A stretch of DNA of 64,000 nucleotides from Myxococcales bacterium (GCA_020633555.1 JACKDL010000028.1:1-64000); one strand, 5' to 3'; shown: positions 53,744 through 63,510, counted from the stretch's first letter. Numbers and translations are program-made. Notes: generated by a model not told the origin, from the letters alone.

Positions 53744-55897
53744 GTGCGCACCCTCCTGCCCATCTTCCTGTGCTTGCTGGCGGCCCCCGCGTGGGCCGAG
53801 GACCCGTGGATCCGGGCCGCGGCCGAGGTGCGGGTGGGCGACGGGCTGGCGGCGTTGACCACGCTGGCGGGCCTGGCACCCGGCGACCCAGACCACCAGG
53901 CGGTGCACCGGCTGCTGACGGCGCGGGCCCGGCTGGCGCTGGGCGAGCCGGGGCTGGCGCGGCTGGCCCTGGCCGAGCCGCCGCCCGAGCCGCTGGCGGA
54001 GGTGCACGCGCTGCTGGCGCTGCGGGCCGCGGTGGAGGCGGGCGCGCCGCCGGACGAGGTGGCCGCGGTCGCCGCGCGCTGGGGGGCGGTGCCGGGGCTG
54101 GCGCCGCCGCTGCGGGTGGAAGCCGAGTACCGCGGGGCGGTGGCCGCGGGGGTGGGGCAGGGGCCTACGTTGGCTCGGGCGACCCTGGAGGCGCTGGCGG
54201 ATCACCCCGACGTGCCGGCGGTGCGAGCGCGGGCCATGGAGCGGCTGGCGCAGGCCGAGGGCGGGGCGGCGTGGGACCGGCGGCTGCTCATCGAGCACGG
54301 GCACACGGCGCCCGGGCGGCGCGCGGCCGAGCGGCTGGACCCGGCGACCCTGAGCGAGGCGGAGCGGGCCGAGCGGGCGCAGGCGCTGTTCAAGGCGCGG
54401 GCGTACACGCTTCAGCTCGCCACGGAGCGCGGGCTGTTTTCGGCGAAGGACCGGACGGTGCGGCAGCGGGCGCAACTACGCGCGTGCGTGGCGCTGCTGC
54501 GGCTGCGCGATGACGTACCCCAGGCCCTGAAGCACTGCGAGGCAGCCCGGCTCGGGCCCGACAAGGACGCCACGCAGGAAGCCCTGTACCAGCGCATCAT
54601 CGCGCTGGGGCGGCTGGCGCGCTGGTCGCAGGCGGTGAAGGCGGTGGGGGCCTACCTGAGCACGCGGCCCTCGCGGTTCCGGCGCACGCGGGCGGGCTAT
54701 CAGGTGGGGCGGCTGTGGCACCAGGCGGGGCAGTGGCGGCGGGCGGCGAAGGCCATCGCGGCGTTCGTGCGCACCCTGAAGACCGACCGCGAGACCTGGG
54801 CGTGGTTCGTGGGCTGGGCGTGGTACCGGGCCGGCGACTGCGAGAAGGCCGAGGCCGAGTTCGCCCCGCTGGTGGGCGAGCGCAACCTGTTGGTGGGCGC
54901 CAAGGCCTTGTATTGGAAGGCGAAATGTCAGATTCGTCGCAAGCAGGCGGCCGCGGCCCGCGCCACCCTGGCCACGCTGGCCGAGCGGGCGCCGCTGGGC
55001 TACTACGGCGCGCTGGGGGCGGCGCTGGCGGCGCAGCTGGGGGCCGAGCACCCGCTGGTGCGGCCGGCGGGCGCGCCCTTTGCGCCGCCGGCGGACGACC
55101 TGGACGCCCTGCGGGCGCCGGCGGGGCTGGAGGCGGCCCTGCGCACGGTGCGGCTGCGGGTGCGGGCGGGCTTCCCGGACCTGGCCTGGGAGGCGGCGGC
55201 GGCGCTGATCGAGGCGGAGCCGGCGCTGCGCGACCCCCTGGAGCGGCTGACGGAGCAGTTCGGCGAGCGCTGGGCGCGGCAGCCCCACAAGCGGCTGCCC
55301 TGGGACGAGGGGCTGCGGGGCCAGGACCCCGCGGCGGTGCGCGAGGCGCTGCCGCCGGCCTACCTGGCGCTGGCGCAGGCGGCGGGGCGGGCCGAGGGCG
55401 TGTCGCCGTGGTGGCTCATCGCCCACATGCTGCAGGAGAGCCGGTTCAAGGCCCGCGCGCGCAGCCACGCCGGGGCGCTGGGGCCCATGCAGGTGTTGCC
55501 GCGCACGGGGCTGCGCATCGCCGAGCGCGTCGGGTTCCCGGCGGGGGACTTCTTCGAGGACGAGCTGTACCGGCCGGGCGTGGCCCTGCGGCACGCGGCC
55601 TGGTACCTGGCGGCGCTGCGCCACGAGTTCCGGGGCAAGCTGACCCTGGCCATCGCGGCCTACAACGGCGGGCCGCGGCGGTTCGCCGAGCACGCGGCGG
55701 CCTTCGCGGGGCAGGACTACGATCTGATGGTCGAGGAGATCGGCGCCCACGAGAGCCGCAACTACCTGCGCAAGGTGAGCGACCACCTGATCCGCTACGC
55801 GGCGCTGTACGCCGACGACGCCGAGTACGCCGCGCTGCGCGACGCCATCGCCGAGCCGGGGGATGTGCCCGTGGCCCGCGGGGAGATCCGGTTTTGA
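53744..55897 (+). CDS. Lytic transglycosylase, Slt70-like
   Basis: This 717-residue periplasmic enzyme cuts the glycan strands of peptidoglycan. A signal peptide (LLPIFLCLLAAPAWA) precedes about 500 residues of helical TPR-like repeats that probably form the Slt doughnut. The SLT domain (about 545-690) has catalytic Glu565 in HMLQESRFKARA, then HAGALGPMQVLP and IAAYNGGP. The start is the GTG at 53744. It overlaps the next gene (TTGA), a peptidoglycan glycosyltransferase, so a cutting and a building enzyme are co-translated. Confidence 0.92.
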   Translation: MRTLLPIFLCLLAAPAWAEDPWIRAAAEVRVGDGLAALTTLAGLAPGDPDHQAVHRLLTARARLALGEPGLARLALAEPPPEPLAEVHALLALRAAVEAGAPPDEVAAVAARWGAVPGLAPPLRVEAEYRGAVAAGVGQGPTLARATLEALADHPDVPAVRARAMERLAQAEGGAAWDRRLLIEHGHTAPGRRAAERLDPATLSEAERAERAQALFKARAYTLQLATERGLFSAKDRTVRQRAQLRACVALLRLRDDVPQALKHCEAARLGPDKDATQEALYQRIIALGRLARWSQAVKAVGAYLSTRPSRFRRTRAGYQVGRLWHQAGQWRRAAKAIAAFVRTLKTDRETWAWFVGWAWYRAGDCEKAEAEFAPLVGERNLLVGAKALYWKAKCQIRRKQAAAARATLATLAERAPLGYYGALGAALAAQLGAEHPLVRPAGAPFAPPADDLDALRAPAGLEAALRTVRLRVRAGFPDLAWEAAAALIEAEPALRDPLERLTEQFGERWARQPHKRLPWDEGLRGQDPAAVREALPPAYLALAQAAGRAEGVSPWWLIAHMLQESRFKARARSHAGALGPMQVLPRTGLRIAERVGFPAGDFFEDELYRPGVALRHAAWYLAALRHEFRGKLTLAIAAYNGGPRRFAEHAAAFAGQDYDLMVEEIGAHESRNYLRKVSDHLIRYAALYADDAEYAALRDAIAEPGDVPVARGEIRF

Positions 55898-58158
55898 TCA
55901 AGCGCGGGGCGCTGATCGCGCTGGCGGCGTTGGGCGTGGCGGCCTGGGGGGTGGCTGAGGGGCTGCGGGCCTGGGCGCGGCACGAGGCCGCAGTGCAGCT
56001 TCGGGCGCAGGCGGCGGCCCGGGGGCTGGCGGTGACCTGGCAGGCGCTGCACGTGGAGCTGCGCGGGCGGGTGCAGGTGGACGGGCTGACCGTGCGCACC
56101 ACGCGGGCGGTGCGGGGGCACCGGGCCGACCTGACCGTGAAGCGGATCCGCGCCCAGGTGGGGCTGGCGGGGCTGACGCCCACGCTCGAGCGGCTGGACG
56201 TGCACGGGGTGGACGGGACGGTCCAAGAGGCGGCCGAGGCAGGCGGGGCGGCGTCGGCGGGGAAGGACCTTGGCGCCCGAGAGTGGCCGCTGGACCTGAC
56301 CGACGTGACGGTGACGGTGGAGAGCCACGGCCTGGCCGGGCAGGTACACGTCCCACGGATCACCCTGAGCGATGGCAGCGGGGGCGAGGCGCTCGTGGGC
56401 GAGGTGGTGCTGGACCTGCACGGCCAAGGGGGCCGGCTGAGCGGCCGCGGCGCTTTGGAGGCCCGGCGCGGGCCCGAGGGCTGGCAGGCCCAACTCACGG
56501 CGCCCCAGCGGGTGGCCGTGGCGGCGCGGGGCGTGAGCGCCCAGGTGCGGCGCCTGGCCTGGGCCGACCAGCGGCTGATGTTGGGGGACGTGACGGCCGA
56601 GCGAGACGGCTGGTCGGGGACGGCGGACGAGGTGGTCTGGCACGCTGGACGGCTGACGGTGCGCCAGGCGCAGGTGGCCGTGCCCGAGGGGCCGACGGTG
56701 ACGCTGGAGGCCGCCGCCGTGGATCCGGCGGGGCCCATCACCGCCCGGGGCCGGCTGGGCGAGGGGACCTTCGACGTCGCCGCCGACACCTGGCCGCACC
56801 CGACCTTCGTGGCCGTCGAGCTGGACCGGCTGCCGCTGGAGGGCGCCTGGGTGGGCCAGCCGGCGTGGCAGGCGCAGGCCAGCGGGGCCTTGCTGCTGGG
56901 CGCCGACGGGCCGCTGGGGCGGACGTGGCCGCTGACGGTGGTGGCGGACGGCGCGCTGGACGCCTTGGACGGGCAGCACCCGCTGCTGGGGCCCGAGCCC
57001 CTGACGGACCTGGGCGGCCACCTGGCGCTGGACGCGGTGGTGGCCCCGGGGTCGGTGGCGGTGACGTCCGCGGTGGCCCGGCGCGGCGGGCTGACGGTGC
57101 GGGCCCGCGGGGGGTTCGTGGACGACGCGCTGGGCGGCACGGTGGCCTTCGAGGCGGCGGTGGATCCGGTCGACTGCCAGGCCGCGGTGGACGCGGTGCC
57201 GGCGAGCGTGCTGGGCCCCTGGCAGGGTCTGACCGCCGAGGGCACCTGGCGGCCGCAGGTGGCGGCCACCATCCCGCTGGGGCGCCCGCTGGACGTGGAC
57301 GTGAAGATCCGCGGGGTCACCCGGCGCTGCACGTTCACCGGCATGCGGGCGACGCGCGGGCCCGACCCCGACGTGCAAGTGGGCGATTCGCCTGCGGATC
57401 TGAGCGACGTGACGTGGTTGAACCAGCCCTTCCGCTTCCGGGTGCGCGCGGGCCTGGACGAGGGCGTGGAGCGCTGGGTGGGGCCCGGGGTGGACTGGGT
57501 GGAGCTGGCGCACCTGCCCGGCTACGTGGGGGGCGCGGCGTACCTGACCGAGGAGATGAACTTCTGGCGCGGGGGGGCCATCAGCCCGGGGCTCATCGGG
57601 CGGGCGGTGGCCACCAACCTGGCGGCGGGGCGCTTCGTGTACGGGGGCAGCACGGTGACCCAGCAGCTCGTGAAGAACCTGTTCTTCGCGCGGGACAAGA
57701 CCCTGCTGCGCAAGATCCGCGAGGGCTTCGTGGCGGCCCGGGTCACCGACGCGGTGCCCAAGGCGCGCATCCTGGCGCTGTACCTGAACTGCATTGAGTT
57801 CGGGCCCAACGTGTACGGGGTGGGGGCGGCGGCGCGGTACTACTTCGGCAAGCCGGCGGTGTCGCTCACCGTGCGCGAGGCCATCTTCCTGGCCATGCTG
57901 AAGCCGGCCCCGCTGCGGGGCGCCTGGTACAAGCGCAAGGGCAGCGAGCCCGACTTCCCCTGGTGGCGCGGGCGGGTGGTGCAGGTGGCCGACCGGCTGC
58001 TGGAGGCGGGCCTGATCAGCCACGAGAAGCGCGACGCAGCGCTCGCCGGCGGGCCGCTGCGCTGGGTGGACGGGCGCTACGTGGGGCAGCTCGGGGGGCC
58101 CGCGGCGCCACCCGGTGAGCCGTCGGGCGGTGACCCCAGCGCGGCCGAGGGCGGGTGA
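55894..58158 (+). CDS. GT51 peptidoglycan glycosyltransferase with long AsmA-like N-terminus
   Basis: The product has 754 residues. A single membrane helix (about 5-25) is followed by about 500 residues of beta-rich, repetitive sequence resembling AsmA/YhdP-type domains, then a GT51 domain at about 530-735. The GT51 catalytic Glu is E553 in TEEMNFWRGG; the His usual eight positions after the Glu pair is Gly here. GGSTVTQQLVKNLFFARDKT and ILALYLNCIEFGPNVYGVG are well kept. There is no transpeptidase domain, so it would polymerise glycan but not crosslink. The start is a TTG at 55894 overlapping the upstream stop, with GGGGAG before it. Confidence 0.87.
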   Translation: MIKRGALIALAALGVAAWGVAEGLRAWARHEAAVQLRAQAAARGLAVTWQALHVELRGRVQVDGLTVRTTRAVRGHRADLTVKRIRAQVGLAGLTPTLERLDVHGVDGTVQEAAEAGGAASAGKDLGAREWPLDLTDVTVTVESHGLAGQVHVPRITLSDGSGGEALVGEVVLDLHGQGGRLSGRGALEARRGPEGWQAQLTAPQRVAVAARGVSAQVRRLAWADQRLMLGDVTAERDGWSGTADEVVWHAGRLTVRQAQVAVPEGPTVTLEAAAVDPAGPITARGRLGEGTFDVAADTWPHPTFVAVELDRLPLEGAWVGQPAWQAQASGALLLGADGPLGRTWPLTVVADGALDALDGQHPLLGPEPLTDLGGHLALDAVVAPGSVAVTSAVARRGGLTVRARGGFVDDALGGTVAFEAAVDPVDCQAAVDAVPASVLGPWQGLTAEGTWRPQVAATIPLGRPLDVDVKIRGVTRRCTFTGMRATRGPDPDVQVGDSPADLSDVTWLNQPFRFRVRAGLDEGVERWVGPGVDWVELAHLPGYVGGAAYLTEEMNFWRGGAISPGLIGRAVATNLAAGRFVYGGSTVTQQLVKNLFFARDKTLLRKIREGFVAARVTDAVPKARILALYLNCIEFGPNVYGVGAAARYYFGKPAVSLTVREAIFLAMLKPAPLRGAWYKRKGSEPDFPWWRGRVVQVADRLLEAGLISHEKRDAALAGGPLRWVDGRYVGQLGGPAAPPGEPSGGDPSAAEGG

Positions 58159-58229
58159 CCGGGGCCCGGGGCTTCACCCCCGCCTGCGCCTGACCGATGG
58201 TCGCGGCGTTCTTCACTTGGGAGCGCGCC

Positions 58230-58721
58230 ATGACCGACCGTCCCTTCCGCGTCCTCGGCATCCAGCAGGTGGCCCTTGGCGGCCTGGACAAGGGGCGCCT
58301 GCGCCACTTCTGGGTGGATCTGCTGGGTCTGAAGCTCAGCCACGACTTCCAGAGCGCGCGCGAGAACGTGGACGAGGACGTCTGCGTAGCGGGGCGGGGG
58401 CCCTTCGCCGTCGAGGTGGATCTGATGCAGCCCATCGATCCCGAGGGGCGGCCGAAGGTGCACCATCCCGCGCTCAACCACATCGGGGTGTGGATCGACG
58501 ACCTGCCGGCGGCGGTGGCGTGGCTGGGCGAGCAGGGCGTGCGCTTCACGCCGGGCGGCATCCGCAAGGGGGCCAGCGGGTTCGACATCACCTTCGTGCA
58601 CCCGAAGGGCGACGCCGAGCGGCCCATCGGCGGCGAGGGCGTGCTCATCGAGCTGGTGCAGGCGCCGCCGGCGGTGATCGCGGCCTTCGACGCGCTGGCC
58701 GATGACGTGCCGCTGGCTTGA
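58230..58721 (+). CDS. VOC-family protein, methylmalonyl-CoA epimerase-like
   Basis: The product has 163 residues. The vicinal-oxygen-chelate fold is seen as paired beta-alpha-beta units. The second half, NHIGVWIDDLPAAVAWL followed by GFDITFVHPKGD and VLIELVQAP, resembles methylmalonyl-CoA epimerase and glyoxalase I. A metal site formed by His and Glu (for example H in LNHIGV and E in LIELVQ) is likely. Methylmalonyl genes are not nearby, so the exact reaction is open. ATG 58230 has GGGAG before it; an upstream ATG at 58197 is less likely. Confidence 0.75.
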   Translation: MTDRPFRVLGIQQVALGGLDKGRLRHFWVDLLGLKLSHDFQSARENVDEDVCVAGRGPFAVEVDLMQPIDPEGRPKVHHPALNHIGVWIDDLPAAVAWLGEQGVRFTPGGIRKGASGFDITFVHPKGDAERPIGGEGVLIELVQAPPAVIAAFDALADDVPLA

Positions 58722-58822
58722 GGCTCGCCCTTGCTCGGGCCCGGCCTGAGCCCCGCTTGAGCCCCGCCCCCTGGGGTGGCACCCTGCCGGGACCCACCCC
58801 GCTCGACCGCCCGGAGCTGCCC

Positions 58823-59926
58823 ATGCGTGCCCTGATCCTGCTGTGCGCCCTGTCTTGCCTCGTCGCCGCGCCGGCCCTCGCCGACGGCGACACGGCGGCC
58901 CTGCAGCTCTGGCCCGTGCACAAGGACGGGCAGATGGGCTTCATGAACCGCGCGGGCGAGCTGGCCATCCCGGCGCGCTACGACGACGTGAACCCGTTCC
59001 ACGAGGGGTTGGCGCGGGTGAAGGTGGGCCAGACCTTCACCAGCTACGGGGCCATCACCGGCGGCACCTACGGCTACATCGACCCCAAGGGCGAGTGGGT
59101 GATCAAGGCCGAGTACGACTGGGCCCACGACTTCCACGAGGGGCTGGCCCTGGTGAAGCGCGACAAGAAGCGCATGTACATCGACCGCACGGGCAAGGTG
59201 GTGATCCCGGGCGACTTCCACCGCGCCGAGGACTTCCACGGGGGGTTCGCGGGGGTGGAGCTGCGCCGCGACCAGTGGGCCTACATCGACAAGCAGGGCA
59301 AGATCGCCTTCCACCTGCCCGCAGGGGCCGACAACAGCGATCCAGCCCGCTTCAGCGAGGGCTACGTGGTGGTGCAGTTCCGCCGCAGCAAGCAGGACCG
59401 CGGGAGCTGGGTCTTCGACACGCAGGGCAACAAGGTGCTGGAGATCCCCCACGCCATCGCCCGGGACGTGAAGGCGGGGCTCATCGCCGTGCGCGACCAC
59501 ACGAAGTCGCGCTGGGGCTTCATGGATCTGTCGGGCAAGTGGGTGCTGCCGGCGCTGTACAAGTTCGCCTGGAGCTTCGAAGGGGGCCGCGCGCAGGTCA
59601 CCCTGGAGGACGGGCAGGTGGCCTTCATCGACAAGGCGGGGAAGATCCTGCTGCGCTCACCCTTCACCCGGGTGGGGCTGTTCCACGAGGGGCTGGCCAA
59701 GGTGGACGACGAGGGCGAGCGGGTCGCCTACATGGACGAGCAGGGCAAGCTGACCGTGCCCTTCGGCCGCTGGGTGGATCCGCAGAACAGCATGTCGAGC
59801 TTCACCGGCGGGCTGGCGCTGGTGCGTGAGCGCAAGGACAAGGACATCTTCGAGGGCTACATCGATCGGGCCGGCACCGTGGTGTGGGCGCCGACGCCCA
59901 CGAAGTGGAAGCCCGCGAAGCGATAG
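58823..59926 (+). CDS. Secreted WG-repeat protein
   Basis: The product has 367 residues. A signal peptide (LILLCALSCLVAAPALA) is followed by about seven WG-type repeats: MGFMNRAGELAIPARYDDV, YGYIDPKGEWVIKAEYDW, WGFMDLSGKWVLPALYKF and others, each with a following FxEGLA turn. WG-repeat proteins form solenoids used for binding; no catalytic residues are seen. It is convergent with the vWA gene, with 9 bases between the stops. Confidence 0.85.
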   Translation: MRALILLCALSCLVAAPALADGDTAALQLWPVHKDGQMGFMNRAGELAIPARYDDVNPFHEGLARVKVGQTFTSYGAITGGTYGYIDPKGEWVIKAEYDWAHDFHEGLALVKRDKKRMYIDRTGKVVIPGDFHRAEDFHGGFAGVELRRDQWAYIDKQGKIAFHLPAGADNSDPARFSEGYVVVQFRRSKQDRGSWVFDTQGNKVLEIPHAIARDVKAGLIAVRDHTKSRWGFMDLSGKWVLPALYKFAWSFEGGRAQVTLEDGQVAFIDKAGKILLRSPFTRVGLFHEGLAKVDDEGERVAYMDEQGKLTVPFGRWVDPQNSMSSFTGGLALVRERKDKDIFEGYIDRAGTVVWAPTPTKWKPAKR

Positions 59927-59935
59927 GCCGGCCCG

Positions 59936-61708
59936 CTACCCGCCGGCGTGGGGGTCGTAGGCCTGATCCGCGACGGCGGCCTTCACCTCGCGGCGGTCGA
60001 GCCAGCGCACCTTGGCCGCCCCCACCGCCACCGTCTGGCCCCGGCGCAGGGGCGTCGCGTCGTCGCCCAGGGCCACCTGCCTGCGCCAGTCCGAGGGGCG
60101 GCTGACAGCCACGGCCTGGCCGTCGGGCAGCGCCAGGCGCACGGCCGGTCGCCGCCGCAGCACGCCGCCCACCCGTACGCCGTGCACGTAGCGCTCGCCC
60201 TCCACCCGCAGCTCGGCCACGAAGCCGTAGGGCCGCAGCGCCAGCAGCAGCGCCAGCAGCGCTGCGGCGGCGGCGAGCGCCCAGGGTGCCACGGAAGCCT
60301 CGGGGGTGGGCGCCGGGGGCGGCGGGGTCGACCAGATGCCCGGGTCGAGGCGCAGGGGCACGCGTACGGTCACGGGGCCGTCGGCCAGGGCGCGCACAAT
60401 GTCGCGGGGGCTGTAGAGCCGAGCCAGATCGGTGGGGGTGGTGGTGAAGGACCGCTCGGCCACCGCCCGGCTGAGGGTGAGCGCGCCCGCGGGCAGCGTG
60501 ACCTCGACCGTGACCTGGCCGGTGAGGCCCTGCGCCACCCGGCGCCGGTCGGCCTGGGGGCTGAGCTGGGGCGGCACCACCAGCGACAGGGCCTGGGCGC
60601 GGGGGCCGCCCGCGTCGGGGGCCAGCGGGCCCAGGGAGGGGCCGGGGGAGACGGCGGCGGTGACGGCGCCGGCGGGGGCCGCCAGCCCTTCAAAGCCGAG
60701 CGCAGGCTGCACGGCGAGCTGGGCCACCCGGACCTGCGCGGCGCGGCGGCAGTCGCCCAGGTCGCCCGACACGCTCAGGTGGCCGGCGGGGGCCACCAGC
60801 TCGAACCACGCGGTCAGGGTGTGGGCGGCGCGGGGATCGGCGCCTGCGCCCGTGAGCCGCCCGTCGGGCTGCAGGGTGAGCGGGCGGCCGGCGGCGTGGG
60901 CCGGGTTGGGATCGCAGCGCACGGCGCGCGGATCGGGGGTGGGCGCCTGCGCCGGGCGGAGCTGCACGCTGTCGGCGCCCAGCGGGCGCACCAGCAGGGG
61001 CGTCCAGTCGGGGCGGCGGCGGGCCAGGGCCTGGCGCAGGTGTGCGAAGGCGGGGGCGTCATCGGGATCGCCCAGCATCAGGTACACCGCCAGGCCGCGC
61101 CGGCCACGGTAGGGCACCTTCCAGAACCCGCCCGCGCCGCCCATACGTTGGGGCAGGCCCACGGCGCCGCCGGCGCGCAGGGGCGCGGGCGTGTCGGCCA
61201 GGATCCGCGCCTGAAGGGCCGCGGGATCGCCCGGGGGCAGGGCCAGGTCCACCCGGCCGTCGAAGCGGGCCAGCGTGGGGGCCAGCCACACGCGGTGCAG
61301 GGGCAGCTCGGCCAGGGTGGCGTAGAAGGACTCGGTGGCGCCCTCGGTGCCGCCGCCGGCGCCGAAGGGATCGGCGAAATTGTCGGTGATGAGCACCGTG
61401 GCGCGGGCGCCGCGGGTGGCCACGCGGGCGGCGGCGGCCAGCAGGGTGGTCTGCCCATACTCGGGCTGTGCCGACCAGGCGGGCCAGGGGTGCCAGGTGG
61501 GCCGGTCGGCCTGGGCGTCGGCCACGAAGACCTTGGCGTCGCCCGGCAGCCCCGCGGCGTCACCGGCGGCCAGCACGTCGGTCACCAGGGCCTGCAGGGC
61601 GCCGGTGGCGTGGTAGCCGCGCATGCTGCCCGAGCCGTCCACGGCCACCCGCAGGGGCTGGGCGTGCGCCAGGCCGACCAGCAGGAGGGGCAGCAGGCCG
61701 GGCAGCAG
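59936..61708 (-). CDS. vWA-domain protein with C-terminal membrane helix; start codon unclear
   Basis: About 590 residues. A signal peptide (LLPLLLVGLAHA) leads into a von Willebrand A domain with the metal site D-G-S-G-S about 25 residues in and VLITDNFADPFG later. The middle (about 240-470) is beta-rich, and a membrane helix (WALAAAAALLALLLALRPYG) lies near 490, followed by a small C-terminal domain. No ATG, GTG or TTG lies between the upstream gene's stop (61723) and the signal peptide in this frame. The CTG at 61708 is the first usable codon; the nearest ATG, at 61624, is inside the metal motif. It follows directly on the secreted-protein gene and is probably coupled to it. Confidence 0.7.
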   Translation of the reverse strand: MLPGLLPLLLVGLAHAQPLRVAVDGSGSMRGYHATGALQALVTDVLAAGDAAGLPGDAKVFVADAQADRPTWHPWPAWSAQPEYGQTTLLAAAARVATRGARATVLITDNFADPFGAGGGTEGATESFYATLAELPLHRVWLAPTLARFDGRVDLALPPGDPAALQARILADTPAPLRAGGAVGLPQRMGGAGGFWKVPYRGRRGLAVYLMLGDPDDAPAFAHLRQALARRRPDWTPLLVRPLGADSVQLRPAQAPTPDPRAVRCDPNPAHAAGRPLTLQPDGRLTGAGADPRAAHTLTAWFELVAPAGHLSVSGDLGDCRRAAQVRVAQLAVQPALGFEGLAAPAGAVTAAVSPGPSLGPLAPDAGGPRAQALSLVVPPQLSPQADRRRVAQGLTGQVTVEVTLPAGALTLSRAVAERSFTTTPTDLARLYSPRDIVRALADGPVTVRVPLRLDPGIWSTPPPPAPTPEASVAPWALAAAAALLALLLALRPYGFVAELRVEGERYVHGVRVGGVLRRRPAVRLALPDGQAVAVSRPSDWRRQVALGDDATPLRRGQTVAVGAAKVRWLDRREVKAAVADQAYDPHAGG

Positions 61709-61722
61709 GCGGGGCGGCCGCG

Positions 61723-62187
61723 CTACAGGGAGCCGATGTTGATCAGCGTGGGCGCCCCACCGTCCGCGGGGAAGAACACGTGCAGCGGCGCCGGGCGGCC
61801 CGCGATGCCCGCCTTCTTCTCGACGAAGTACTTGTCGGTGCGGCCCTTCTCGGCGGTCTCCTTGAAGCCCACGGTCACCGTGTTGCCCTTGTGCACCTCG
61901 AAGATCTTCGCGGGCACCTGGTAGAACTTCGCCCCGTCGCAGGCCTTCTTGTAGCTGTAGCGCTTCACGTTCGGCGGCAGGTCCTTGCCGTCGGCCGACT
62001 TCATGCTCTTGTGCAGCAGCGGGAGCACCGCCTGGAGGCGCTTGCCCTCGTCCTCGATCCGGGCGGCGTTCAGGAACTGCGTGATGATCTCCACCGCCTT
62101 CGCCTCGGGCGGGATCTTCTCGATGGCCTGGGCGGGGCTGGCGAGGGCCATGAGGGCGGCGGCGGACAGGGCGAGCAGCAGACGCAT
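61723..62187 (-). CDS. Small secreted protein of unknown function
   Basis: The product has 154 residues. A signal peptide (LLLALSAAALMALASPAQA) precedes a soluble domain with Lys- and Glu-rich helices and a few strands (KIFEVHKGNTVTVGFKETA). There is no known motif. GGAGGT lies 5 bases before ATG 62187. Its end and the vWA gene's beginning almost overlap, which implies one operon. Confidence 0.75.
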   Translation of the reverse strand: MRLLLALSAAALMALASPAQAIEKIPPEAKAVEIITQFLNAARIEDEGKRLQAVLPLLHKSMKSADGKDLPPNVKRYSYKKACDGAKFYQVPAKIFEVHKGNTVTVGFKETAEKGRTDKYFVEKKAGIAGRPAPLHVFFPADGGAPTLINIGSL

Positions 62188-62256
62188 GGTGACCTCCGGG
62201 GTCATGGGGTTGCGAGCGACGGGTTTCGCCGGGGTTCCTGGGGCAGTGTCGGCTGA

Positions 62257-63510
62257 TCAACAGGGAACTCGATCGATCGCGGTCACCGTGCACCCACGAG
62301 GGCCGTCGGCGGCCAGGATCCACACCCGCCGCCCCTCGACCGCGCCGCGGATGGTGGCGGCCCGCGGCTCGTCCACCGGCAGGGGCTGATCGTCGGCCGG
62401 ATCGCGCAGCCGCAGGGTGGCCCAGTCATGGGCGCGGTAGAGCACGCCGCCGGGCAGGGCCTCCTCGATGCGGTTGGTGACGGGGCCGGGCACGGGATCC
62501 ACCTCGAAGCGGGGCACCAGCGGGTTCAGCCGGTGGCGGGCGCCGCGGATGAGGGCCATGACCGACACACCGTCGCCCTCGACCACCGGCTCCAGGCCGT
62601 CGATGGCGGCCGGGCAGACGATGGCCAGCGGGGGGCGCTCGGGGTGGTGGAACAGCCAGGGGGTCAGCGCGCCGTCGGGCTGCTCGGCCAGCGCCGCGAT
62701 GCCGTGGCGGGTGAGCACCACCGAGCCGGGGCGCAGCCGCCCCGCGGCGGGCGGCAGCGCGAAGTGGAACACCTCGACCCCGTCGTCCTGGGCGGTGGGG
62801 CGCACCAGGGTGAGCGCCTGGTCGGCGGCGGCCACCAGGCCGGGGCGCCCCACCGCGGCGCCGCGCTCGATGTGCCAGGCGCCCGCTGGCAGGCCGTCGG
62901 CCCGCTGCAGGGTGATGCCGTGGCGCCAGCTCCGCTCGGGATCGGGGCCGCGCAGGTCGAACACCTGGAGCTGGGTCTCGGCGCCCTCGGCCACCAGGGC
63001 GGCCAGGTGCCGGCCCAGGCGGGCGATGCTGCCCACGCGGGCGCGCCCCAGGCTGGGCGAGAAGGCAGCCAGGCGCTCGGCGGTGCCCCGAGGCAGCGGC
63101 AGCGCCGTGCCCTCGTCCTGGCCCAGGCTGGCCAGGTGGGGGGTGTGCATGAGGGGCGCGGCCAGCACCCGCAGGCGGCCCCCCTGACGCAGCACCAGCC
63201 ACCGGTCCACGGCCAGGGCTTCCAACGGGCCGTCGCCGGGCGGCAGGCCCAGTGGGCGTGGGCGGGCGTCCTCGCCGGGGGTGAGCACCCACGCGCCCTG
63301 CGGGCCGGCAAACACCAGATCGCCGAAGGCGGGGAACAGATCCACCGCGCCGCCCAGGGGCCACTCCGCCACTTCGCCACGCCAGGCCACCTGCGGGGCG
63401 GCGGCGCCGGGGGGGCGGGCCGCGAAGCCGCGCTGCCGCAGCCCGCAGCGGGTGCAGAAGCGGAGCCCCACCCAGTTGGGGTGCTCGCAGCGTGGGCAGT
63501 CGATCTCCAA
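62257..63510 (-). CDS. Zinc-ribbon protein with C-terminal propeller-like domain
   Basis: The product has 417 residues. The first 25 contain a zinc ribbon, C-P-R-C and C-T-R-C spaced by about 11 residues (CPRCEHPNWVGLRFCTRCG). The rest is beta-rich, with recurring blade-like pieces (RWLVLRQGGRLRVLAAPL), and may be a propeller. No enzyme motif is seen. The start is a TTG at 63510 with GGAGG before it. It heads the leftward operon with the secreted protein and the vWA protein and is divergent from the PAS sensor. Confidence 0.75.
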   Translation of the reverse strand: MEIDCPRCEHPNWVGLRFCTRCGLRQRGFAARPPGAAAPQVAWRGEVAEWPLGGAVDLFPAFGDLVFAGPQGAWVLTPGEDARPRPLGLPPGDGPLEALAVDRWLVLRQGGRLRVLAAPLMHTPHLASLGQDEGTALPLPRGTAERLAAFSPSLGRARVGSIARLGRHLAALVAEGAETQLQVFDLRGPDPERSWRHGITLQRADGLPAGAWHIERGAAVGRPGLVAAADQALTLVRPTAQDDGVEVFHFALPPAAGRLRPGSVVLTRHGIAALAEQPDGALTPWLFHHPERPPLAIVCPAAIDGLEPVVEGDGVSVMALIRGARHRLNPLVPRFEVDPVPGPVTNRIEEALPGGVLYRAHDWATLRLRDPADDQPLPVDEPRAATIRGAVEGRRVWILAADGPRGCTVTAIDRVPC

